From Paragemmobacter kunshanensis (GTDB taxonomy: Bacteria > Pseudomonadota > Alphaproteobacteria > Rhodobacterales > Rhodobacteraceae), in the NCBI RefSeq assembly GCF_011059185.1, contig NZ_JAALFE010000023.1, forward strand, positions 1 through 50,371: a DNA stretch of 50,371 nucleotides, in the 5' to 3' direction. The position numbers were made by a program, and so were the translations under genes. This document shows, one piece after another, positions 16,361 to 23,491 of this stretch (the first letter of the stretch is position 1; each line of letters begins with the position of its first letter). The notes under the pieces were generated by a model. That model did not search any database. It was given only the letters and a program-made list of their open reading frames with translations, and was not told the DNA's origin.

Positions 16361-17701
16361 TTGTCCAACAGCCCGCTCACGCCCGGCGTCGTTCCGGGGC
16401 GTCTGCCAGCCGAAGCCATTGCCGGGAATTTCAGCGACCACGAGGCGCCGCTTGACGCGCATGAGGCGCGGGTGGCGGCGGATCGCTGCTATTTCTGCCA
16501 TGACGCGCCCTGCATGACGGCCTGCCCCACCAGCATCGACATCCCGCTGTTCATCCGCCAGATCGCGACCGGCACGCCGGATGCGGCGGCGCGGACGATC
16601 CTGAGCCAGAACATCCTGGGCGGCATGTGCGCCCGCGTCTGCCCGACCGAGACTTTGTGCGAGGAGGTCTGCGTGCGCGAGGTGGCCGAGGGCAAGCCGG
16701 TGGAGATCGGGCGGTTGCAGAGGTTTGCCACGGATACGCTGATGGCGAAGGGGGTGCATCCCTTTGCGCGCGCCGCTGCGACGGGGCGGAAGGTGGCGGT
16801 CGTGGGGGCGGGGCCTGCCGGTCTGGCGGCGGCGCATCGGTTGGCGATGAAGGGGCATGACGTCGTGATCTTCGACGCGCGGCCAAAGGCCGGGGGCCTC
16901 AACGAATACGGGATCGCGCAGTACAAGAGCACGAATGATTTCGCGCAGGCCGAGGTGGAGTGGCTGCTGAAGATCGGCGGGATCACGGTGAGGACCGGGG
17001 TCGCGCTGGGGAAGGGCGTCACGCTGGCGGAGTTGCAGAAGGATTTCGATGCGGTCTTCCTTGGGATGGGGCTGGCGGGGGTGAATGCCCTGCGCGCGCC
17101 GGGCGAGGAATTGTCGGGCGTGCGCCCTGCGGTGGATTTCATCGCGGAACTGCGGCAGGCGAAGGACAAGTCGGTTCTGCCGATCGGGCGCGATGTGGTG
17201 GTGATCGGCGGCGGGATGACCGCCGTGGATGCCGCCGTGCAGTCGAAGCTCTTGGGTGCGCAGAACGTGACCATCGTCTATCGGCGCGGGCAGGAGAAGA
17301 TGAGCGCCTCGGGCTATGAGCAGGAGCATGCGACGAGTGCGGGGGTGCGGATCATCACCAATGCGGCACCCGTGGCCGTGCATCAGGCGGGGGCGGCGAT
17401 GGAGGTGGAATTCGCCTATACCGTCGATGGACCGGACGGCATGACATCCACGGGCGAGACGTTCCGGCTGCGCGCGGATCAGGTGTTCAAGGCGATCGGG
17501 CAGACGCTGTCGGGCGCGCCGGAGGGGTTGGCGCTGGCGGGTGGCAAGATCGCCGTGACGGGCGCGGGGCGGACGTCGGTTCCGGGTGTCTGGGCCGGGG
17601 GCGACTGCGCGGCGGGGGGCGAAGACCTGACCGTGACGGCGGTGGCCGAAGGGCGCGATGCGGCGGAGGATATCCACGCGGCGCTGATGGCCAAGCAATG
17701 A
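16361..17701 (+). CDS. preT: NAD-dependent dihydropyrimidine dehydrogenase subunit PreT
   Basis: A 446-residue FAD/Fe-S oxidoreductase subunit that passes electrons from NAD(P)H to PreA for reduction of uracil and thymine, the first step of reductive pyrimidine breakdown. The N-terminal cysteine clusters (CYFCHDAPCMTACPT, then GGMCARVCPTETLCEEVC) bind [4Fe-4S]; GAGPAGLAAAHRLA binds FAD and IGGGMTAVDAAVQ binds NAD. The start is a TTG at 16361, with AGGGAG seven bases upstream and no better ATG. dedA and preA follow in the same direction. Confidence 0.93.
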   Translation: MSNSPLTPGVVPGRLPAEAIAGNFSDHEAPLDAHEARVAADRCYFCHDAPCMTACPTSIDIPLFIRQIATGTPDAAARTILSQNILGGMCARVCPTETLCEEVCVREVAEGKPVEIGRLQRFATDTLMAKGVHPFARAAATGRKVAVVGAGPAGLAAAHRLAMKGHDVVIFDARPKAGGLNEYGIAQYKSTNDFAQAEVEWLLKIGGITVRTGVALGKGVTLAELQKDFDAVFLGMGLAGVNALRAPGEELSGVRPAVDFIAELRQAKDKSVLPIGRDVVVIGGGMTAVDAAVQSKLLGAQNVTIVYRRGQEKMSASGYEQEHATSAGVRIITNAAPVAVHQAGAAMEVEFAYTVDGPDGMTSTGETFRLRADQVFKAIGQTLSGAPEGLALAGGKIAVTGAGRTSVPGVWAGGDCAAGGEDLTVTAVAEGRDAAEDIHAALMAKQ

Positions 17702-17770
17702 AAATCGCACGCTCCCCTTTACCGGGGCGCGGAGATGCCCCATGTGCCTTGCCGGAAACGGTGAGGTATC

Positions 17771-18307
17771 ATGGATCTTTCGTCCGAGGCGATCATCGCC
17801 TTCATGGAGCGGCATCAGGAGTGGTCCTTCTGGCTGTCGCTGGTGTTCGCAGCGGCCGAGACGACGGCCTTCCTGTCGCTTCTGGTGCCGTCGACGGCGA
17901 TCCTCGTGGGGGTCGGGGCGACGGTGGCCACGGGGGCGGTGCCGTTCCTGCCCATCTGGGCCGGGGCGGCGCTGGGGGCTATCGTCGGATCGACCTTCAG
18001 CTGGTGGCTGGGCTGGCGGTTCGGGGATCGCATCCTGAAGATGTGGCCGATGCGGGATCACCCGGACCTTGTGGGGCAGGCCGAGGAGGCCTTCCGCAAA
18101 TGGGGGATGGGCGCGGTGTTCATCGGCCATTTCTTCGGGCCGTTGCGACCGGTGATCTTCCTCTTCGCGGGCATGATGAAGATGTCGCTGCCGCTGTTCC
18201 TGATCGTGAACGTGGTGGCCGCGATGGCATGGGCCTATGTGATTCCGAAGTTCGGCGAGGTCGGCGGGATCATCATCGGCTGGTTCTGGAACCTGTTCGG
18301 GTTCTGA
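17771..18307 (+). CDS. DedA/SNARE-associated family membrane protein
   Basis: A 178-residue membrane protein with several hydrophobic helices and DedA-domain segments: ETTAFLSLLVPSTAILVGVGA, GAIVGSTFSWWLGWRFGD and the signature GHFFGPLRPVIFLFAGMM. DedA proteins act as lipid scramblases or flippases. It lies between preT and preA, which normally neighbour each other, so it interrupts the two-subunit enzyme. Spacing is 69 bases before and 75 after. Confidence 0.85.
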   Translation: MDLSSEAIIAFMERHQEWSFWLSLVFAAAETTAFLSLLVPSTAILVGVGATVATGAVPFLPIWAGAALGAIVGSTFSWWLGWRFGDRILKMWPMRDHPDLVGQAEEAFRKWGMGAVFIGHFFGPLRPVIFLFAGMMKMSLPLFLIVNVVAAMAWAYVIPKFGEVGGIIIGWFWNLFGF

Positions 18308-18382
18308 GACGCAATTCCAATTCAGATAGCAAGACGGCGGCGGGCTGTGGCCTGACCGTGCGCGCCAACATGGAGGTTTGTC

Positions 18383-19681
18383 ATGGCTGACCTGACGTCG
18401 AATTTCATCGGGATCAAATCGCCCAACCCGTTCTGGCTGGCCTCGGCCCCGCCGACGGACAAGGAATACAACGTCCGCCGCGCCTTTGACGCGGGCTGGG
18501 GCGGGGTGGTGTGGAAGACGCTGGGGAGCGAGGGGCCGCCGATCGTGAACGTGTCCGGCCCGCGCTATGGCGCGATCTGGGGGGCGGATCGGCGGCTTCT
18601 GGGGTTGAACAATATCGAGTTGATCACGGATCGGCCTTTGTCGGTGAACCTTGAGGAGATCCGGCGGGTCAAGAAGGACTATCCGGACCGGGCGCTGGTG
18701 ATTTCGCTGATGGTGCCCTGCGATGAGGAGTCCTGGAAGGACATCCTCATGCGGATCGAGGATACCGGGGCCGACGGGGTGGAGCTGAACTTCGGCTGCC
18801 CGCACGGGATGGCCGAACGGGGCATGGGCTCTGCCGTGGGGCAGGTGCCGGAATATATCGAGATGGTCACCGCCTGGGTGAAGCATTATTCCAAGATGCC
18901 CTGCATCGTGAAGCTGACGCCCAATGTCACCTCGATCCTGCCGCCTGCGATGGCGGCGAAACGGGGGGGGGCGGATGCGGTTTCGCTGATCAACACGATC
19001 AAGTCTGTGACGAATGTCGATCTGGACAGCTTTTCGCCCTTCCCGATGATTGATGGCAAGGGGTCGCATGGCGGCTATTGCGGGCCGGCGGTGAAGCCCA
19101 TCGCGCTGAACATGGTGGGCGAGATCGCCCGGCATGCCGAGACGCGGGGACTGCCGATCTCGGGGATCGGCGGGGTGACGACCTGGCGGGATGCGGCAGA
19201 GTTCCTGGCGATGGGGGCGGGCAATGTGCAGGTCTGCACGGCCGCGATGACCTATGGCTTCAAGATCGTGCAGGAGATGATTTCGGGCCTGTCGCAGTAT
19301 CTGGACGAGAAGGGCATGCGGCTGTATCAGCTGGTGGGCCGGGCCGTGCCGAACTTTGTCGAATGGCAGGATCTGAACCTGAACTACGTCACCAAGGCGC
19401 AGATCGACCAGGATGCCTGCATCAAATGCGGGCGCTGCTATGCAGCCTGCGAGGATACCAGCCATCAGGCCATCGCCATGTCGCCCGAGCGTATCTTTAC
19501 CGTGAAGGATGACGAATGCGTGGCCTGCAATCTTTGCGTCAATGTCTGCCCGGTGGAGAACTGCATCACCATGGTGGAGATGCCGAAGGGCGCGACCGAC
19601 CCGCGCACGGGACGGGTGGTTTCGGACTATGCCAACTGGACGACCCATCCGAACAACCCGTCGGCGCAGGCGGCCGAGTAG
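18383..19681 (+). CDS. preA: NAD-dependent dihydropyrimidine dehydrogenase subunit PreA
   Basis: A 432-residue catalytic subunit. The TIM-barrel FMN domain begins NFIGIKSPNPFWLASAPPT and includes ELNFGCPHG and GIGGVTTWRDAAEFLAMGAGNVQVCTA. A C-terminal ferredoxin domain carries two [4Fe-4S] motifs, CIKCGRCYAAC and CVACNLCVNVCP. With PreT it reduces uracil or thymine to the dihydro forms that feed the hydantoinase and ureidopropionase at 23492-26286. Three long AT-rich palindromes follow the stop. Confidence 0.95.
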   Translation: MADLTSNFIGIKSPNPFWLASAPPTDKEYNVRRAFDAGWGGVVWKTLGSEGPPIVNVSGPRYGAIWGADRRLLGLNNIELITDRPLSVNLEEIRRVKKDYPDRALVISLMVPCDEESWKDILMRIEDTGADGVELNFGCPHGMAERGMGSAVGQVPEYIEMVTAWVKHYSKMPCIVKLTPNVTSILPPAMAAKRGGADAVSLINTIKSVTNVDLDSFSPFPMIDGKGSHGGYCGPAVKPIALNMVGEIARHAETRGLPISGIGGVTTWRDAAEFLAMGAGNVQVCTAAMTYGFKIVQEMISGLSQYLDEKGMRLYQLVGRAVPNFVEWQDLNLNYVTKAQIDQDACIKCGRCYAACEDTSHQAIAMSPERIFTVKDDECVACNLCVNVCPVENCITMVEMPKGATDPRTGRVVSDYANWTTHPNNPSAQAAE

Positions 19682-19697
19682 GGGCGAAGACGGCGAA

Positions 19698-19802
19698 GCC
19701 CGAAAATTTTCCGCGGAAAATTTTCGGGCGCTGGTCCCGAAATCTTCCAGTGGAAGATTTCGGGAAAGGGGTGCCGGAAAGTTTTCTGGAAAACTTTCCG
19801 GC
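19698..19802. repeat. Tandem array of three perfect palindromes
   Basis: Three consecutive perfect inverted repeats differ in sequence but share a design: 19698-19729 (32 bp, half GCCCGAAAATTTTCCG), 19736-19764 (29 bp, half CCCGAAATCTTCCA) and 19773-19802 (30 bp, half GCCGGAAAGTTTTC). They separate the convergent preA and 76-residue genes, where bidirectional termination would be useful. Confidence 0.92.
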
Positions 19803-19814
19803 CCGGTGGCGGGG

Positions 19815-20045
19815 TCAGCAGATGACGTTGATGCGGCCTGCGTTGCAGATCACGATATACTGGCTGTCGCATTCTATGAGGTGATAGCCTCTGCGCCGAA
19901 CTTCGAGTTCGAAGGCGGCGCGCCCGATGTCGCGCTCCACATCGCGGATGGCGCGGCGGATCACGCCACCCTTCGCGACCGCCTTGGCGGCAAAGATGCT
20001 CTCGGCCCAGGAGGTGCGGCGGGGATATGTCATGTCATGTGCCAT
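19815..20045 (-). CDS. Small conserved hypothetical protein
   Basis: A 76-residue protein ending RRRGYHLIECDSQYIVICNAGRINVIC, preceded by WAESIFAAKAVAKGGVIRRAIRDVERDIGRAAFELEV. I recall similar small proteins in Rhodobacterales genomes, sometimes mis-annotated as phosphoribosylanthranilate isomerase; no function is known. It is basic in the middle and ends in a beta-rich segment with two cysteines. The start may be the ATG at 20045 or the one four codons later (MTYPRR). Confidence 0.7.
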   Translation of the reverse strand: MAHDMTYPRRTSWAESIFAAKAVAKGGVIRRAIRDVERDIGRAAFELEVRRRGYHLIECDSQYIVICNAGRINVIC

Positions 20046-20089
20046 GCCGCCAGTTTGGCAGCCAAGGGTAAAGTCGGGGTTAACGGCCC

Positions 20090-20695
20090 CTATACCGCCA
20101 GCAGTTTCCGGAACAGCGTTTCCAGATAGGCCCCGGCCTCGGCGAAGGGGTCGTGATCCGGGCCGAGCACGGCCCGGACCTGCATGTCGAAATCGGCATA
20201 ATGCTGCGTCAGCGCCCAGATCGAGAAGATCAGGTGATGCGGCGGCAGGCGCGCGATGCGCCCTTCGTCCATCCAGCCCGCGAGGATGGCCGATTTCCTG
20301 TCGACCAACTGCTTGAGATCGCCTTCGATGGCGTCGCGCATGCGCGGCGCGCCTTGCAGGATCTCGTTCGCGAAGAGGCGGCTTTCGCGGGGGAAGTCGC
20401 GGCTGAGTTCGATCTTGCGGCGGACATAGGCAAGGATTTCCGAGAGCGGATCGCCGGCGGGATCCATGTCGCGCAGGGGATCGAGCCAGGTATCGAGGAG
20501 ACGGGTCAGCAGGGCCTGGTGCATCGCCTCTTTCGAGGGGAAGTAATAGAGAAGATTGGGTTTCGACAGGCCCGCCACCTCGGCGATCTGGTCCAGCGTC
20601 GCCCCCCGGAAGCCGTAGGTGGAAAACACCTCGAGCGCGGCTTCGAGGATGGTTTCGGAATTCTTCTTCTGGATGCGGGTCCGGGGTCGGGTCAT
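20090..20695 (-). CDS. TetR family regulator, RutR-like (first of two)
   Basis: A 201-residue regulator. The HTH domain is at about residues 10-60 (ILEAALEVFSTYGFRGATLDQIAEVAGLSKPNLLYYFPSKEAMH), followed by a RutR-type ligand domain with ALTQHYADFDMQVRAVLG. I chose the ATG at 20695; the longer frame to 20806 adds an unconserved Pro-rich extension. A second, related TetR (22709-23356) lies 2.6 kb away. RutR senses uracil in E. coli, and this gene sits inside the pyrimidine-catabolism region, so a similar ligand is plausible but not shown. Confidence 0.85.
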   Translation of the reverse strand: MTRPRTRIQKKNSETILEAALEVFSTYGFRGATLDQIAEVAGLSKPNLLYYFPSKEAMHQALLTRLLDTWLDPLRDMDPAGDPLSEILAYVRRKIELSRDFPRESRLFANEILQGAPRMRDAIEGDLKQLVDRKSAILAGWMDEGRIARLPPHHLIFSIWALTQHYADFDMQVRAVLGPDHDPFAEAGAYLETLFRKLLAV

Positions 20696-20857
20696 CTTTG
20701 CGGGCTTTGGTCTTGCAGGGGTCGATTGTGCGACCTTGGCCCATATCCGGGGCGGATGCAAAGCGTTAGCGGCAAATGGGGTGACCATGGGCCTGCGGCC
20801 CGACATGCGCTTTCCCGGCCAGTCGCGAAGGCCGCAGGGCCTTCGCGGGGGCGCGGA

Positions 20858-20947
20858 TCATTCCACCGCGAGGATCATCAGATAGGGCACCGCCACCAGC
20901 ATCCCGACGACGATGGCGAGCGAACGGGTCAATCCCTTGAAATTCAT
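20858..20947 (-). CDS. Predicted 29-residue single-span membrane peptide
   Basis: An ATG at 20947, preceded by GAGGGA at good spacing, opens a 29-codon frame to a TGA at 20858: a basic start (MNFKGLTRS) and one hydrophobic helix (LAIVVGMLVAVPYLMILAV). A GC-rich hairpin (GCGAAGGCC-GCA-GGGCCTTCGC, from about 20826) follows the stop. The size is below usual gene-calling limits. The ribosome-binding site, signal-anchor look and terminator support a real gene; the function is unknown. Confidence 0.5.
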   Translation of the reverse strand: MNFKGLTRSLAIVVGMLVAVPYLMILAVE

Positions 20948-21055
20948 GCTGTCCCTCTTGTTTCCTGTGGTTCTGCAGGATTTGATCTAGGTGCAGGCAG
21001 GGGCGCGGACAGCCGACGATCACGGGAACGTGACCGGCGGTCGCGCGGGATGGTG

Positions 21056-21553
21056 TCAGGCCCCGGGAAGCAGCGTGTCGAGGGCGCGCACGACGAGACG
21101 GTGGTCTTCCAGCTGCGGCAGGCCCGAGACGGTCGCGCAAGCGACCAGCCCGGCGCCGGCGACGCAGACCGGCACGGCACCGCCGTGAATGGCATAATCG
21201 TCTTCGGAGAGGCCGTGCATGGCGAGGCTTTCTCCTTTGGCCGCCATGTTCCGCCCGACATGCAGCGAGGCGAGGTGGAAATGCAGGGCGGTGTTGGATT
21301 TCCGCCGTGCCCAGCGATCGTTGATCGGGGCGGAGCCCGGCATGGCGAGGTGAAAGAGCGTGCGGTCGGGGGTGCGGATGTCGATCACGACGGGAAGGCG
21401 GTCGAGCTTTGCCATGTTCATCATGGTCAGCCCGAGGCGAAGAGCGGTTTCTTCAGTGAATTCCGCAAGGACAAGGCGGGCGGCTTCGGCTTCGAGATCG
21501 GTGATATCCATATCGGGCTTTCGGTCCTTGCTTGCGGATCGGGGGGCGGTCAT
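21056..21553 (-). CDS. Heme-degrading-domain / UPF0303 (HbpS/GlcG-like) protein
   Basis: A 165-residue protein resembling UPF0303/HbpS-like proteins: LPVVIDIRTPDRTLFHLAMPGSAPINDRWARRKSNTA, then AAKGESLAMHGLSEDDYAIHGGAVPV and the C-terminal GLVACATVSGLPQLEDHRLVV. Some relatives bind or degrade haem, while others have no known role. The ATG at 21553 overlaps the stop of the upstream methyltransferase gene (ATGA), favouring this start; an internal ATG at 21511 (MDITDLEAEAARL) is nearer the usual family start. Confidence 0.75.
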   Translation of the reverse strand: MTAPRSASKDRKPDMDITDLEAEAARLVLAEFTEETALRLGLTMMNMAKLDRLPVVIDIRTPDRTLFHLAMPGSAPINDRWARRKSNTALHFHLASLHVGRNMAAKGESLAMHGLSEDDYAIHGGAVPVCVAGAGLVACATVSGLPQLEDHRLVVRALDTLLPGA

Positions 21554-22623
21554 GCACCCGAAGAGCGCAGCGTGGGTTTCCTGGCGGGGGTCGCTTTCGG
21601 GCTGGCCGGGCCGGGTTTGGCACGTGAAGCGGCGGGCTTTGTGGGGGGGACACGGGTTTTTGCGGCCGGGGCAGGTGCCGCAGCGGCAGGGGATGGGGCG
21701 GGCGTCGGGTCTGCCTGCGCGGCCTCGCCGCGTTCATCCCGGACCAGAAGCGCGGGGGGCAGGGCATCGGCATAGCGCCCGGGCAGATCTGCCGGGACGA
21801 GGGAACGCCGCACCAGTTCATCCAGCGCATAGAGCGCGAGGCTGTGGCTTTCGATCACGGCGGCGGCGAGGAGGGCAAGCTGCATCACCTGCCCGTCGCT
21901 GAAGCCGTCGATCCGGCCCGGATGGCGCAGATAGACGGCGTCGCCGTCGATCAGCTGATCGGCATTGCGGCGGCGATGCAGGCGCGCGGATTGGGAATTG
22001 GGCATGGGCTGGGATTTGTTGAACAGGAACTTGTGCAGCATGAAGCCCTGTGCGCGCAGGCTTTCGTCGACGCCGCCCATCATCGGCTCGTCCTCATAAA
22101 GCTGCATGTAGCGCAGTTCGACGATGACGGCGACGGCATCGGCCAGGACGCGGGTGGCATGGTCGAAGACCAGCTTCTCGCCGCCCTGAATGTCGATCTT
22201 GAGCAGGTCGCAGGGGGCGAGACCTTCGATCCGGTCTAGGCTGAGGGTCTGCATCTGCAGCTTTTCCAGAACCCGCGCCCAGCGGCCGCGACCAAGGGCG
22301 CGCAGGCCCGGCAGGTGCGGCGGGAAGATCGAGGTGAGGCCGCTGCTGGCATAGATATGCAGCGTCTGGAGGCTGCCATCGCCAACGGCATGGGGGTGAT
22401 AGCTTTCCTGCGGCCCCTTGATGCGCTGGAGTTCGGCATAGGCCGCGGGCTGCGGTTCGAACCCCGTGACATGGCAGCCGCCCGCCCGGAGGAGGGCGGC
22501 ATAGGGGGCCTCGTTGATCGGATTTGCCCCGACATCGAGGATGGAGGTCGGCCGCGGCAGCGGCAGGCTGGCAAGGAGCAGGCTGACATGGGCTGGCAGC
22601 GCGGGAGGGGAGGCGGAGGACAT
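21550..22623 (-). CDS. FkbM family methyltransferase
   Basis: A 357-residue protein. The Rossmann SAM-binding domain begins SILDVGANPINEAPYAALLRAGG, with FEPQP, then the FkbM core LLKIDIQGGEKLVFDHA and VIVELRYMQLYEDEP. A long low-complexity tail of about 60 Ala/Pro/Lys residues follows. These enzymes O-methylate sugars or small molecules; the acceptor is unknown. I chose the ATG at 22623 over a GTG three codons upstream. It is coupled to the UPF0303-like gene by ATGA. Confidence 0.82.
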   Translation of the reverse strand: MSSASPPALPAHVSLLLASLPLPRPTSILDVGANPINEAPYAALLRAGGCHVTGFEPQPAAYAELQRIKGPQESYHPHAVGDGSLQTLHIYASSGLTSIFPPHLPGLRALGRGRWARVLEKLQMQTLSLDRIEGLAPCDLLKIDIQGGEKLVFDHATRVLADAVAVIVELRYMQLYEDEPMMGGVDESLRAQGFMLHKFLFNKSQPMPNSQSARLHRRRNADQLIDGDAVYLRHPGRIDGFSDGQVMQLALLAAAVIESHSLALYALDELVRRSLVPADLPGRYADALPPALLVRDERGEAAQADPTPAPSPAAAAPAPAAKTRVPPTKPAASRAKPGPASPKATPARKPTLRSSGA

Positions 22624-22708
22624 GGCGAACACTCAAACCGATAGGGACTGCGGCCAGCCTAGGCCAAGGGCGCGGCTTTGGATAGATGGCCCGCGGGCAG
22701 GGCGATGG

Positions 22709-23356
22709 TCAGATCGCGCCGATGCCGCGCAGGATGATCTGCTTGACGCTTTCGGTGGCCTCGCGCCATTGCGCGTCGGTCAGGGGGCGGCCCTGGTTCA
22801 GGGTTTCGATCTGGTGGCCGAAATCGGCGTAATGCTGGGTCGTGGCCCAGAGCATGTAGAGCAGGTGGCGCGGGTCGATGGGGGCCATCTGCCCTTCGTC
22901 GATCCAGCGCTGGATGACGGCCATGCGGCCTTCGGTCCATTGGCGCAGGGTGGTTTCGAGATAGTCCTGGATCACGGGCGCGCCATGCATCACCTCGGCC
23001 GCCCAGACCTTGGAGCCGTGGGGGTGGCGGCGGGAGATATCCATCTTCGCCTCCACATAGGCGCCGATGCCTTCCACCGGGCCTGCCGCGCCGTCGAAGG
23101 AGGAGGCGGCGTCGAGCCAGATTTCGAAGATGTTCTGCACGACGCGGCGGTAGAGATCCTCTTTCGTGGGGAAGTAGTAATGCAGGTTGGCCTTGGGCAG
23201 GCCCGCCATATCGGCGATGAGTTGCATGGTCGCGCCGCCGAAGCCCGCCTCGGCGAAGACGCGTTCGGCGGCGTCGAGGATGAGGCGCTCATTCTGCTGC
23301 CGGATATCTGTGCGACGGCCGGGGCGGATGCGGGAAATGCGGGCGGTTCCGGGCAT
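22709..23356 (-). CDS. TetR family regulator, RutR-like (second)
   Basis: A 215-residue regulator with an N-terminal HTH (ILDAAERVFAEAGFGGATMQLIADMAGLPKANLHYYFPTKEDLY) and a RutR-type C-terminal domain with WATTQHYADFGHQIETLNQG. It is divergent from the beta-ureidopropionase gene. The spacer holds two near-perfect RutR operators, the first 18 bases before its own ATG, so autorepression and control of the catabolic operon are both expected. The effector is probably a pyrimidine or its breakdown product (inference from RutR). Confidence 0.9.
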   Translation of the reverse strand: MPGTARISRIRPGRRTDIRQQNERLILDAAERVFAEAGFGGATMQLIADMAGLPKANLHYYFPTKEDLYRRVVQNIFEIWLDAASSFDGAAGPVEGIGAYVEAKMDISRRHPHGSKVWAAEVMHGAPVIQDYLETTLRQWTEGRMAVIQRWIDEGQMAPIDPRHLLYMLWATTQHYADFGHQIETLNQGRPLTDAQWREATESVKQIILRGIGAI

Positions 23357-23374
23357 TCGTCCTCGTGATTTTCA

Positions 23375-23424
23375 TTGACCGGATGGTCAGGTTGTGATGC
23401 GTTTCGTATTGACCATATGGTCAG
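23375..23424. promoter_or_regulatory. Two RutR-type operators in a divergent promoter
   Basis: TTGACCGGATGGTCAG (23375-23390) and TTGACCATATGGTCAG (23409-23424) match the E. coli RutR consensus TTGACCANNTGGTCAA at 12 and 13 of 14 fixed positions. Their centres are 34 bases apart, about three helical turns, so two dimers could sit on the same face. They lie between the TetR gene (minus) and the ureidopropionase gene (plus). Confidence 0.85.
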
Positions 23425-23491
23425 GATGCGAGTCGATCAACAAGCGTGGGACAGGGGCCGACAGAGCCCGCACCACAGGGAGAGCCAGCCG

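Noticed and set aside
16289-19648. 1119-codon minus-strand open frame
   Set aside because: It lies antisense to preT, dedA and preA, and its product is Arg/His/Pro-rich, the usual by-product of GC-rich coding DNA. The plus-strand genes carry clear cofactor motifs.
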